Source: Thiocapsa sp035467215
GTDB lineage: Bacteria > Pseudomonadota > Gammaproteobacteria > Chromatiales > Chromatiaceae
Assembly: GCF_035467215.1 (NCBI RefSeq)
Contig: NZ_DATITZ010000247.1
Span: forward strand, 1-33,812
DNA length: 33,812 nt
Direction: 5' to 3'
In this document: piece by piece, positions 22,454 to 29,591 of the stretch
Numbering within the stretch: the stretch's first letter is position 1
How the letters are laid out: every line of letters starts with the position of its first letter
Translations under genes and position numbers: made by a program
Notes under the pieces: model-generated
Told to the model about the DNA's origin: nothing
Seen by the model: the letters and a program-made list of their open reading frames with translations, nothing else
The model's database searches: none

Positions 22454-23266
22454 ATGACCGACATCAAGCGTATGAATCCGTTGAAATACCGGAGCATTTT
22501 CATCTCCGATGTCCATTTGGGCTTTCGAGGGTGCCAAGCCTCTCTCGTGCTCGATTTTCTGCAATCCACCGAGTGCAAGCAGTTGTACCTGGTCGGCGAT
22601 ATCGTCGATATCTGGGCGATGAAGAGCGGTGTCTATTGGCCCGAGGCCCACAATCAGGTGGTCCGCGAGGTGCTCGACAAGGCCAAGCGCGGGACCGAGG
22701 TCATCTACACGCCTGGTAATCACGACGAGCTGTTCCGCACGCATCTCGGCGCGGATTTCGGCAACGTGGCGGTGCGCGAAGAGGTGATTCACACGACAGC
22801 CGACGGTCGCCGCTTTCTCGTGATGCACGGGGATGCGTTCGACGCGGTGGTTCAGAACGGCAAGTGGCTCGCCATGATCGGCTCGCGCGCCTATGACGGT
22901 TTGTTGATGCTCAACGGACTCGTCAGCCGGATTCGCCGCGTGCTCGGCCTCGAGTACTGGTCGTTGGCCGGGTATCTCAAGCACAAGGTCAAGAACGCCG
23001 TGAGCTATATCGGCAATTTCGAGGCGGCCGTGGCGGGCGAGGCGGAGCGCCGGCGCGTCGACGGCATGATCTGCGGGCATATCCACCACGCGGAGATGCG
23101 CGAGATCGCCGGAATCGCCTACTGCAACTGCGGCGACTGGGTGGAGAGCTGCACCGCCCTCGTGGAGCATCACGACGGTCGGCTCGAGCTGCTGCGCTGG
23201 ACCAACGCCTATCCCCAACCCGCGAGCATCGAGAAGGATCGGTTGGCTCTGGCGGGGGCCGGCTAG
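22454..23266 (+). CDS. UDP-2,3-diacylglucosamine diphosphatase-like metallophosphoesterase (LpxH-like)
   Basis: A 270-aa calcineurin-type phosphoesterase. All metal-binding motifs are present: SDVHLG (Asp19, His21), GDIVD (Asp49), GNHD (Asn89, His90), HGD (His125) and GHIHHAE (His209, His211). The spacing and the LDFLQST / LYLVGDIVDIW context fit the LpxH/LpxH2 group, which hydrolyses UDP-2,3-diacylglucosamine to lipid X in lipid A synthesis. Another membrane-associated phosphodiester substrate is possible, since this subgroup is less well characterised than E. coli LpxH. The start is ATG 22454, with GAGG 11 bases upstream; ATG 22472 is an alternative. Convergent with ampD. Confidence 0.88.
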   Translation: MTDIKRMNPLKYRSIFISDVHLGFRGCQASLVLDFLQSTECKQLYLVGDIVDIWAMKSGVYWPEAHNQVVREVLDKAKRGTEVIYTPGNHDELFRTHLGADFGNVAVREEVIHTTADGRRFLVMHGDAFDAVVQNGKWLAMIGSRAYDGLLMLNGLVSRIRRVLGLEYWSLAGYLKHKVKNAVSYIGNFEAAVAGEAERRRVDGMICGHIHHAEMREIAGIAYCNCGDWVESCTALVEHHDGRLELLRWTNAYPQPASIEKDRLALAGAG

Positions 23267-23300
23267 CGGAGCGGTCGGCCGGCGCGTCCGGCCCAACAGT

Positions 23301-23984
23301 TCAGCCTGCTGCGCGAATCGATCGCCGATAGCGCTTCCAATCGAACGCCGGCCCCGGGTCCGTCTTGCGACCCGGGGCAATTTCGGCGTGTCCCGCGATC
23401 CGCTCCTCGGTGATTGCGGGAAAGCGACGCAGGATTTTCCCTGTGCATTCGGCAAGGCGCGCGTACTGCGCATCCGTAAACGGGATATCGTCGGTCCCCT
23501 CCAACTCGATCCCGATCGAAAAATCGTTGCAGCGCTCTCGTCCCGCGAACCGCGAGACGCCCGCGTGCCAGGCGCGTTGCTCGAAAGGGACATACTGCAG
23601 GAGTCGGCCGTTGCGCCGGATCAAGAGATGTGCCGAGACGCGCAGACCGGCAATCTCGCGGAAGTAGGGGTGCGCGTCGGGATCCAGACGATCGAGAAAG
23701 AGATCGTCGATCCAGTCTCCCGAAAAGTCGCCCGGCGGCAAGCTGATGTTGTGGATCACCAACAGATCGATGTCCGTCCCCGGCGGGCGGGCGTCCCGGC
23801 TCGGCGATGGCCGACGCTCCGCGCCTGCAAGCCAGCCCTCCTGGTCGATATCCGCGTAGATACCGGCTTTGTCGTCGCCGACCGCGCGAGCTTGCACAAC
23901 GGCATCGCTCCCGGTGGGCGAGCATCGCGCCGTCGGTGACTCGGCCCCGTGAAGGTCGGCGGCGGCATCGGTTTCGGGATTCAT
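23301..23984 (-). CDS. ampD: 1,6-anhydro-N-acetylmuramoyl-L-alanine amidase AmpD
   Basis: AmpD cleaves the stem peptide from anhydro-muropeptides in the cytoplasm during cell-wall recycling; its loss induces AmpC in many species. From residue about 45 the sequence follows E. coli AmpD closely: EGWLAGAERRPSPSRDARP, LLVIHNISLPPG (first zinc His), HPYFREIAGLRVSAHLLIRRNG, WHAGVSRFAGRERCNDFSIG, GHAEIAPGRKTDPGPAFDW (second His and Asp). The first ~43 residues are an extra, low-complexity extension if ATG 23984 is used. No Shine-Dalgarno supports it, and a GTG within the extension is possible. The very long antisense frame upstream is not coding. Confidence 0.94.
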   Translation of the reverse strand: MNPETDAAADLHGAESPTARCSPTGSDAVVQARAVGDDKAGIYADIDQEGWLAGAERRPSPSRDARPPGTDIDLLVIHNISLPPGDFSGDWIDDLFLDRLDPDAHPYFREIAGLRVSAHLLIRRNGRLLQYVPFEQRAWHAGVSRFAGRERCNDFSIGIELEGTDDIPFTDAQYARLAECTGKILRRFPAITEERIAGHAEIAPGRKTDPGPAFDWKRYRRSIRAAG

Positions 23985-24167
23985 GACGCGCCACGCGCCC
24001 GGGCGGGGGGGATGAGCCGGCCCCGAGTCCGCCGATCCAAGGTGACACAGTTCCCCGCATTGCTTACCATCGCCGCAAGATATTCCATCGCTTCCTCGAG
24101 GTTTGCCGGCCGCCCCGTGCCTCGCGCCATGATGGTGACATGACCGGTAATCGGCGTCGAGATTCAC

Positions 24168-26357
24168 GTGATCAAGCCCCCCCGCATCTACGCAGCATCC
24201 GGTCCCGGCGAGGATGCTTCGATCATGCGCGGGCGTTACGTCGCCGAGTGCACGCGCCTGCTCGGCGAACGCCTGCCGTCGCTCTGGGGTGCGCTGTTCG
24301 GGAAGCTCGACGACGCCTTGCAGGATCTCGCCGATAAGTCCAGCAACGATTTGAGCTATCGCGTCTATTTCGACGCTCGCGAGATCCTCGTCAAACAGCG
24401 CCGACGTCTTCAGAGCGATTTTTTGCGGCGTGTCGAGCAAGAGGCCAGCGATCTCCTCGGTCGGGATCGCGACCCGCAGGACGCGCTCGGTAGCCGTACG
24501 GAGTCGGGCTTCGGCGATCTGACCCTGCTCGAGCAGTCCGATCTCGAGGAGATTCTGGCCGCCGAGAACCTGGTGTCGAAGGCGGAGTTGCGCTATCGCG
24601 GCGATTTGATGGAGTTGGATCGTCGGTTTGCCGACCTGATGGGCTGGAGCGAGGTCGGGCTCGAGGAGAATCCGTTCGGTCCGTCCGCCCTGTGCCATGC
24701 CTTTCGCGACACACTGACCGGTCTTCCCCCGTTCGAGCCGTCTGTCAAGCTCGTCGTCTACAAGCTCTTCGATCGGCATGTCATGGACCAGTTGGGCAAC
24801 TTCTACCGCAGTTGTCTGAGCCAGCTCGAGCCCGCTTCCTCCGAGATCGCCATCCCTGCTGCAAGGCCGCATGGCGCCTCGCCGTTCGCATCGCCTATCG
24901 GCGTACCGAGTCAGCCGGAGATCCCGGAGCCGCCCCCGGACACCCTCTCGATTCCGTTCGATGCGTTGCGGACCTTGCTTGCACGCCAACGACCGAGCAG
25001 CAGCCCGCGTACCGATAGCGCTCGGGTGAAGGTCGCGACGGGCGAGCTTCTGGCAATGTTGGACAATCTGGATGTCGCTCCCGCCCCGGCGGTCGTGTAT
25101 CCGGCGTTGGAGGCGTCCCTGCGGACGCGGCTGTCCGCGGCGCTTTGCGTCGAGGATCGTCCGAGGCGTGCCTTGGCGGAGCCTGACGAGGATACGCTCG
25201 ATCTGGTTTTTCTCTTCTTCGAGCATCTGCTGGCCGGCGGCGCGATTCCCGACCCCATCAAGATCCTGATCGCGAGGATGCAGATCCCGGTCGGGAAGAT
25301 GGCGCTGTTGGACAAGGGCTTCTTCTCCGACGAGACGTATCCTGCGCGGGTGTTGATCAACAATATCGGCCGGGCGGCGATCGGTTGGAGCGATGCCGAC
25401 GGACGCGGTGCCGACAGCCTCTACGGGATGATCGAGCGGGTGATCGAGCGATTGGTGCGCGATTTCGACGGAGATCCCAAACTGTTCGCCCGAATGGATC
25501 GGTCTTTCAGGGCCTTCCTTGCACGAGAGGACGCCCGACCCGCTGCGGGGACCGGGGATCCGCCGGCCGAGCCGCGCGGCGGCATCTTGTCCGGCGTTTC
25601 CGACCCGGCCGAGCCGAGCTTCGACGCCGATCCCGCCGCCGCGCCCGCCGATCCCGCGCGTGAGACGGTTGCGGCAGCACTCTCCGACCGTCTGGCGCCC
25701 TATGCGCAGATCCCGAGCACGGTCGAGGTCCTGCTGCGCGAGGGCTGGTCGCTGGTTCTGCTCGAGATCCAGCGCTCCCGGGGCTCGGATGGCCCGGATT
25801 GGCAAGCGGCACTCGAGTGGATCGATCGACTGCTCTGGAGCGTGAGCGCGAAGCGTACCGCCGAGGAGCGTCGCCAGCTGCTCAATCGGATCCCGCGTCT
25901 GCTCGAAACCCTGCGGCGGCGCCTCGCCGAGGTCGGCTGTGATCCACGTCTGACGGCACGGTGGCTCGGGGAGCTGCAGACCCTGCATCTGGACGTGCTG
26001 CAGGGGTCCGCGCGCGGTGCCGTGCTCGGCGGCTCCGACGTCGCGGCCGGGCGGGCGGCCCCGGCTCGGGTACCGATTCCGGTTTCGTGCGGATGCGCGA
26101 TCGGCGATTGGATCGAGTGGGCTCGCGAGGACGTCGGGCGTGTCCGTCTCAAGTTGGTCGCTTGGAACCCCGCGCGTGAGGAGTTGTTGTTCTTCGACCG
26201 ACAGGGGTGGTCCCCGGCGCGTTTTTCCGCGCGGGGTCTCGCCGAGGCGATCGCGGCCGGGCAGGTCAGGATTCTGGGCAACGGCGAGACGCCGCTGGCG
26301 GATCAGGCCTTGCGTGCGATGTTGACGAGTCTACAAAAGGCCCCCTCCGATGGCTGA
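24168..26357 (+). CDS. DUF1631 family protein
   Basis: A 729-aa protein matching the DUF1631 family (sometimes mislabelled thymidine phosphorylase). Segments typical of the family are YFDAREILVKQRRRLQSDFLRRV, DLMELDRRFADLMGW, a central IKILIARMQIPVGKMALLDKGFFSDETYPARVLINNIGRA, and a C-terminal part GDWIEWAREDVGRVRLKLVAWNPAREELLFFDRQG that resembles a PilZ-like beta-barrel. Between residues about 245 and 290, and about 445 and 490, are Pro/Ser/Ala-rich linkers. Function is unknown. The neighbourhood ampD / DUF1631 / nadC is conserved in pseudomonads. The start is GTG 24168 or ATG 24225; the latter has the better Shine-Dalgarno (GAGG). Overlaps nadC by eight bases. Confidence 0.88.
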   Translation: MIKPPRIYAASGPGEDASIMRGRYVAECTRLLGERLPSLWGALFGKLDDALQDLADKSSNDLSYRVYFDAREILVKQRRRLQSDFLRRVEQEASDLLGRDRDPQDALGSRTESGFGDLTLLEQSDLEEILAAENLVSKAELRYRGDLMELDRRFADLMGWSEVGLEENPFGPSALCHAFRDTLTGLPPFEPSVKLVVYKLFDRHVMDQLGNFYRSCLSQLEPASSEIAIPAARPHGASPFASPIGVPSQPEIPEPPPDTLSIPFDALRTLLARQRPSSSPRTDSARVKVATGELLAMLDNLDVAPAPAVVYPALEASLRTRLSAALCVEDRPRRALAEPDEDTLDLVFLFFEHLLAGGAIPDPIKILIARMQIPVGKMALLDKGFFSDETYPARVLINNIGRAAIGWSDADGRGADSLYGMIERVIERLVRDFDGDPKLFARMDRSFRAFLAREDARPAAGTGDPPAEPRGGILSGVSDPAEPSFDADPAAAPADPARETVAAALSDRLAPYAQIPSTVEVLLREGWSLVLLEIQRSRGSDGPDWQAALEWIDRLLWSVSAKRTAEERRQLLNRIPRLLETLRRRLAEVGCDPRLTARWLGELQTLHLDVLQGSARGAVLGGSDVAAGRAAPARVPIPVSCGCAIGDWIEWAREDVGRVRLKLVAWNPAREELLFFDRQGWSPARFSARGLAEAIAAGQVRILGNGETPLADQALRAMLTSLQKAPSDG

Positions 26358-27240
26358 ATCAAACCAAGACACGAACCCCTCGCGCCCGGCGGCTCGTGCA
26401 GTGCCGCTTCCGGACCCGCGTCTCATCGAGGCCCAGGTCCGAGCCGCACTCGAGGAGGATGTGGGTGCCGGCGATCTCACCGCTGCCTTGGTGCCGCGCG
26501 ATCAGCGCGCTCGGGCCGAGCTGATCACGCGCGAACCCGCGGTCATCTGCGGATGCGCCTGGTTCGAGACGGTGTTTCGGCTGCTCGATCCCGCGATTGC
26601 CGTCCGTTGGGACGTTGCCGATGGTGATCGGATCCGCCCGGGTCAGCGTCTGGCGCTGATCGAGGGTCCGTCGGCCGCTTTGCTGACCGGCGAGCGCACG
26701 GCGATGAATTACCTTCAGACCCTCTCCGGGACGGCGACCCGCGCGGCTGAATTTGCCGCCGCGGTCGCCGGCCTCCCCGTGCAGGTCTTGGATACCCGCA
26801 AGACGTTGCCCGGTCTGCGCGTCCAGCAGAAGTACGCCGTTCTCTGCGGGGGCTGCCACAACCACCGCATGGGCCTGTTCGATGCGATCCTGATCAAGGA
26901 GAACCACATCCTCGCCGCGGGCTCGATCCCGGCCGCGCTTCAAGCCGCGGCCGCGGCAGCCGGTGCCGACGTGGAGATTCAGATCGAGGTCGAGAGTCTC
27001 GACGAGCTGCAGACGGCCTTGGACGGCGGGGCGGAATCGATCCTGCTCGATAACTTCGCGCTCGGGGATTTGCGTCTGGCGGTTGCCATGAGCGCGGGAC
27101 GCGCCCGACTCGAGGCATCGGGTGGCGTCACGCTCGCAACCATTCGGGCCATCGCCGAAACCGGTGTCGATCGCATCTCGGTCGGTGCGCTGACGAAGGA
27201 CGTGACCGCGGTCGATCTCTCGATGCGGTTCGTGGGTTAA
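26350..27240 (+). CDS. nadC: Nicotinate-nucleotide pyrophosphorylase (quinolinate phosphoribosyltransferase)
   Basis: NadC (296 aa) converts quinolinate and PRPP to nicotinate mononucleotide in de novo NAD synthesis. Motifs: AALEEDVGAGDLTAALV, ERTAMNYLQTLSGTAT, the DTRKTLPGLR substrate loop, YAVLCGGCHNHRMGLFDAILIKENH, IEVESLDEL, ILLDN, and the C-terminal SGGVT and DRISVGALT phosphate-binding turns. The first ~20 residues form a non-conserved leader. Starts inside the end of the DUF1631 gene. Its TAA (27238-27240) is in the first tip of repeat copy 4, and the coding sequence ends normally (MRFVG). Confidence 0.97.
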   Translation: MAESNQDTNPSRPAARAVPLPDPRLIEAQVRAALEEDVGAGDLTAALVPRDQRARAELITREPAVICGCAWFETVFRLLDPAIAVRWDVADGDRIRPGQRLALIEGPSAALLTGERTAMNYLQTLSGTATRAAEFAAAVAGLPVQVLDTRKTLPGLRVQQKYAVLCGGCHNHRMGLFDAILIKENHILAAGSIPAALQAAAAAAGADVEIQIEVESLDELQTALDGGAESILLDNFALGDLRLAVAMSAGRARLEASGGVTLATIRAIAETGVDRISVGALTKDVTAVDLSMRFVG

Positions 27241-27429
27241 ACCGCGTCCAGAGCGAGATGCTAACTTTCGAGTGAGCTCGACGCTTGGTGCATCCACGGC
27301 CTCTAGCGGAGACGCAGTTAAAAATTTATATTTTTTAATATCTTAAACCGCGCCCGCTCCAACGGTAGTCAAGTCTGCCGGTGCTGATCCCGGCCAAAAA
27401 CATCCCATATCGCACCGGGCGCGGTTTAA
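27237..27429. repeat. Paired inverted-repeat element, copy 4 (A then B)
   Basis: A 193-bp element filling the gap between convergent nadC and cbpM. Module A is 27237-27321 (right tip decayed, CGCAGTTAA). The A/T-rich linker, 27322-27342, contains T6. Module B is 27343-27429, with perfect 13-bp tips TTAAACCGCGCCC / GGGCGCGGTTTAA. It is the same orientation as copy 1, with near-identical module A interior (CTTTCGAGTGAGCTCGACG versus TTTTCGAGTGAGCTCGACG). It gives TAA stops to both neighbours: nadC at 27238-27240 and cbpM at 27426-27428 (complement). Confidence 0.9.
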
Positions 27430-27770
27430 CCGAGCTCGCGTGTGCGTCTCGGCCCGAGCTGGTGCTCGAGTGCGCGCAGTCGCTCGCGCAGTTGTTCCAG
27501 CTCGTCGAGCAGGTCGAGCGCGAGTGCGGTGCCGGCGAGGTTGAGGTCGAGGTCGCGCTGCAGGCGCACGGCGCGACGTGCTCGACGCACCTCGAAGCCG
27601 TCGAACCGCCAATCGTCGGGGGCTTGGCCCTTGGGGCGCAGGAGCCCTTCGGTCACCATCAGCCTCACCACGCGGCCGCTGGAGCCGCACAGCTGGGTCA
27701 GCTCGGCGAGGGTGACCGTCAGCCCCTCGTCGAGCACGATCCCTTCAATGCGTGTCTCGGTCTGCGTCAT
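27426..27770 (-). CDS. cbpM: Chaperone modulatory protein CbpM
   Basis: A 114-aa MerR-like winged-helix protein of the CbpM family, which binds the J-domain of CbpA and inhibits its co-chaperone activity. N-terminal helix-turn-helix-like part: VTLAELTQLCGSSGRVVRLMVTEGLLRPKG. Then WRFDGFEVRRARRAVRLQRDLDLNLAGTALALDLLDELEQLRERLRALE, a long helix typical of the family. It starts three bases after the cbpA stop, and the adjacency itself supports the call. The stop codon is in repeat copy 4. Confidence 0.93.
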   Translation of the reverse strand: MTQTETRIEGIVLDEGLTVTLAELTQLCGSSGRVVRLMVTEGLLRPKGQAPDDWRFDGFEVRRARRAVRLQRDLDLNLAGTALALDLLDELEQLRERLRALEHQLGPRRTRELG

Positions 27771-27773
27771 GCG

Positions 27774-28700
27774 TCAGACTCCCATCTCGGCCCTTGGGTT
27801 GAAGTGTAGACGCTCGGCCATGTCGCGGTAGGCTGCCTTGGCAGCATCCGTGGTTGCCGGCGGGGTGACGATCTCGAGCATGACCAGCTCGTCTCCGGCC
27901 GGCTCGCCGGGCAGCCCCCGACCCTTCAAGCGCAGGCGTTGCCCGGACTGAGATCCCGGCGGCACCTTAAGGTTCACTGTCCCGCCGAGTGTCGGGACCG
28001 AGACGGATGCGCCGAGTGCGGCCTCCCAGGGCGCAATGGGCAGTCGCAGGTGGATGTCTTTGCCGTCCGTGGTGAAGAATCGGTGCGGATTGATCTCGAT
28101 CTCTAGATAGAGATCGCCGGCATGACCGCCATTGATCCCCGGCCCGCCCTGGCCGGCCAAGCGGATCTGGCGCCCCTGCGTGACGCCGGGCGGGATGCGC
28201 ACGTTCAGGGTGCGGGTGCGGGAGGTGACGCGTCCGTCCGGGCCGACCTCGGGGATGTCGATGCGCACCTGCCGCGTCGCGCCGCGATAGGCATCCTCCA
28301 GGTCGATGAGGATGCGCGCGGTTTGATCCTGACCTCGACGACGGCGTTGACTCTGGGCCCCCGGGTGAAACTCGCGCCCGAAGATGCTGGAAAAAAAGTC
28401 GCTGAACTCGGCTGCCTCGTCGGCGCCGAAATGGAAGTCGTGATGGACACCGCCGGGCGGCGGGCGAAAATCCTGGCCGGCGTGCCAGCTGCTGCCGAGC
28501 GCGTCGTAGGCGGCACGCTTCTCCGGGTCGTGCAGGACCTCGTTGGCCTCGTTGATCTCTTTGAATCTGGCCTCGGCGTCGGGCTCCTTGCTGACGTCCG
28601 GGTGGAACTTGCGCGCGAGCTTTCGATAGGCCCGCTTGATCTCGGGTTGGGTAGCGTCCCGCGACACGCCCAACGTCTTATAGTAGTCCTTGTATTCCAT
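27774..28700 (-). CDS. cbpA: DnaJ-class co-chaperone / curved DNA-binding protein CbpA
   Basis: A 308-aa type II J-domain protein. The J domain (residues 1-70) has HPD at 33-35. A Gly/Phe-poor linker rich in Pro, His and Phe (PPPGGVHHDFHFG, FSDFFSSIFG) follows, then two C-terminal beta-sandwich substrate-binding domains (TARILIDLEDAYRGATRQVRI; GDLYLEIEINPHRFFTTDGKDI; LPIAPWEAALGASVSVPTLGG). It lacks the DnaJ zinc finger, as CbpA does. CbpA stimulates DnaK and binds curved DNA. Start ATG 28700; cbpM follows directly. Confidence 0.95.
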   Translation of the reverse strand: MEYKDYYKTLGVSRDATQPEIKRAYRKLARKFHPDVSKEPDAEARFKEINEANEVLHDPEKRAAYDALGSSWHAGQDFRPPPGGVHHDFHFGADEAAEFSDFFSSIFGREFHPGAQSQRRRRGQDQTARILIDLEDAYRGATRQVRIDIPEVGPDGRVTSRTRTLNVRIPPGVTQGRQIRLAGQGGPGINGGHAGDLYLEIEINPHRFFTTDGKDIHLRLPIAPWEAALGASVSVPTLGGTVNLKVPPGSQSGQRLRLKGRGLPGEPAGDELVMLEIVTPPATTDAAKAAYRDMAERLHFNPRAEMGV

Positions 28701-28807
28701 CGCAGCGCCTCGAAGGTTTGGCCGACACGGACTCGTGAACCTCGTGTTGCGAGGGAAGGTATGGGCTGGCGACGGTCATTGCACGGGTCGCGGTCAAGTG
28801 AACGGAC

Positions 28808-29344
28808 TTAGTCGAGGCACCCGAGGGGCTGCGCGTCGACGCTCGCAGCGGCGGGGTCCATAGTGCCCGAGACCATCCCGGCGGCGGGGTTGCGTGCAAT
28901 GGCTAACGAGTCGTCTTGCTCTTCGGGTGCGTGCGCCTGAACGGTTCGACCCAGTGCCCAGGCGCGCAGCGCTTGCAGCGGGCCGTGCATGACGACGTAC
29001 AGGGGCTGGGTGTTCGCGATCTCGCGCAGGAGGTCGCCTGTCGTCATGCCCTCCCTGGCGGTCTCGTCGGCGTAGAGCGCGGAGACGACGGCCTGCTCGA
29101 TGCCGGCACCGGTGAAATCCTCGCTTGCCTCCGCGAGGCGAGCGAGGTCGAAGCGCTCGGGATCGAGCCCCCGCCTGCTCAGCTGGATCGCAAAGATCTC
29201 GCGCCGCACGGGTGCGGCGGGTAGATCCACGAAGAAGAGCTCGTCGATCGATCTGATGAGAACGATCGGGGTGTCCGAGCGCAGCAGAATCTCCAAGTCG
29301 TGCAGGTCCGGCATCATCGCGTGCATGGCCTCCGCGTGATCCAT
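28808..29344 (-). CDS. Internally deleted Ycf46-type AAA ATPase (core missing, frame kept)
   Basis: A 178-aa open frame joining two ends of a much longer protein (full Ycf46-like ATPases are roughly 500 aa). Residues about 12-26, DLHDLEILLRSDTPIVL, match the family N-terminus. From ELFFVDLPAAPVRREIFAI onward the sequence matches the region just after the arginine finger, followed by RRGLDPERFDLARLAEASEDFTGAGIEQAVVSALYADE and the C-terminal RALRAWALGRTV. Walker A, Walker B, sensor 1 and arginine finger are absent: IRSI runs directly into DELFF. It cannot be an ATPase. It is either a pseudogene or a retained lid-domain mini-protein. Likely start ATG 29344; ATGs at 29317 and 29314 are nearer the homologous start. 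It is 107 bases upstream of cbpA. Confidence 0.7.
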   Translation of the reverse strand: MDHAEAMHAMMPDLHDLEILLRSDTPIVLIRSIDELFFVDLPAAPVRREIFAIQLSRRGLDPERFDLARLAEASEDFTGAGIEQAVVSALYADETAREGMTTGDLLREIANTQPLYVVMHGPLQALRAWALGRTVQAHAPEEQDDSLAIARNPAAGMVSGTMDPAAASVDAQPLGCLD

Positions 29345-29526
29345 GGGACGTCGAGTCCTCGGCTGTCGGCCGATCGGGGCTGCAATCCGCGGTCCCATCA
29401 CCGCCGACGGCAGCTTATACAGGAACCGATGCGGGTCACAAGATCCCGCATCGACCGACGCGGGGCCGATCCGTCCCGCAGTTGCACCAAGCTTGATCCG
29501 GGGGCACCGCTCGCGCGCGGATCGCC

Positions 29527-29532
29527 TACAAT
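29527..29532 (+). promoter_or_regulatory. Candidate -10 box (TACAAT) for leuA
   Basis: TACAAT lies 59 bases before the leuA ATG in the 247-bp gap between divergent genes. No good -35 hexamer stands 16-18 bases upstream; TTGATC at 29493 is too far. I see no leader peptide with a run of Leu codons and no attenuator hairpin. Confidence 0.35.
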
Positions 29533-29591
29533 AGCCTCCCGAAGACCAGGTCCCTTCCTTCACAGACGGCCGCGCGACTCAGAGACCATCC

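Noticed and set aside
23985..25988. Minus-strand frame continuing upstream of ampD for about 670 codons
   Set aside because: It is antisense to the DUF1631 gene, whose family match is clear. The AmpD homology begins only near 23850, so the upstream frame is non-coding.
2920..27429. Repeats considered as CRISPR or as tandem arrays
   Set aside because: Only two modules per locus, dispersed loci, no regular short repeats with unique spacers, and no cas genes in the window.
28701..28807. Heat-shock (sigma-32) promoter before cbpA
   Set aside because: CTTGACC and CCCATACC are present on the minus strand but about 26 bases apart, too far for a sigma-32 promoter.
29345..29591. Leucine attenuator ahead of leuA
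   Set aside because: No short leader frame with consecutive Leu codons and no terminator hairpin with a T-run in the gap.
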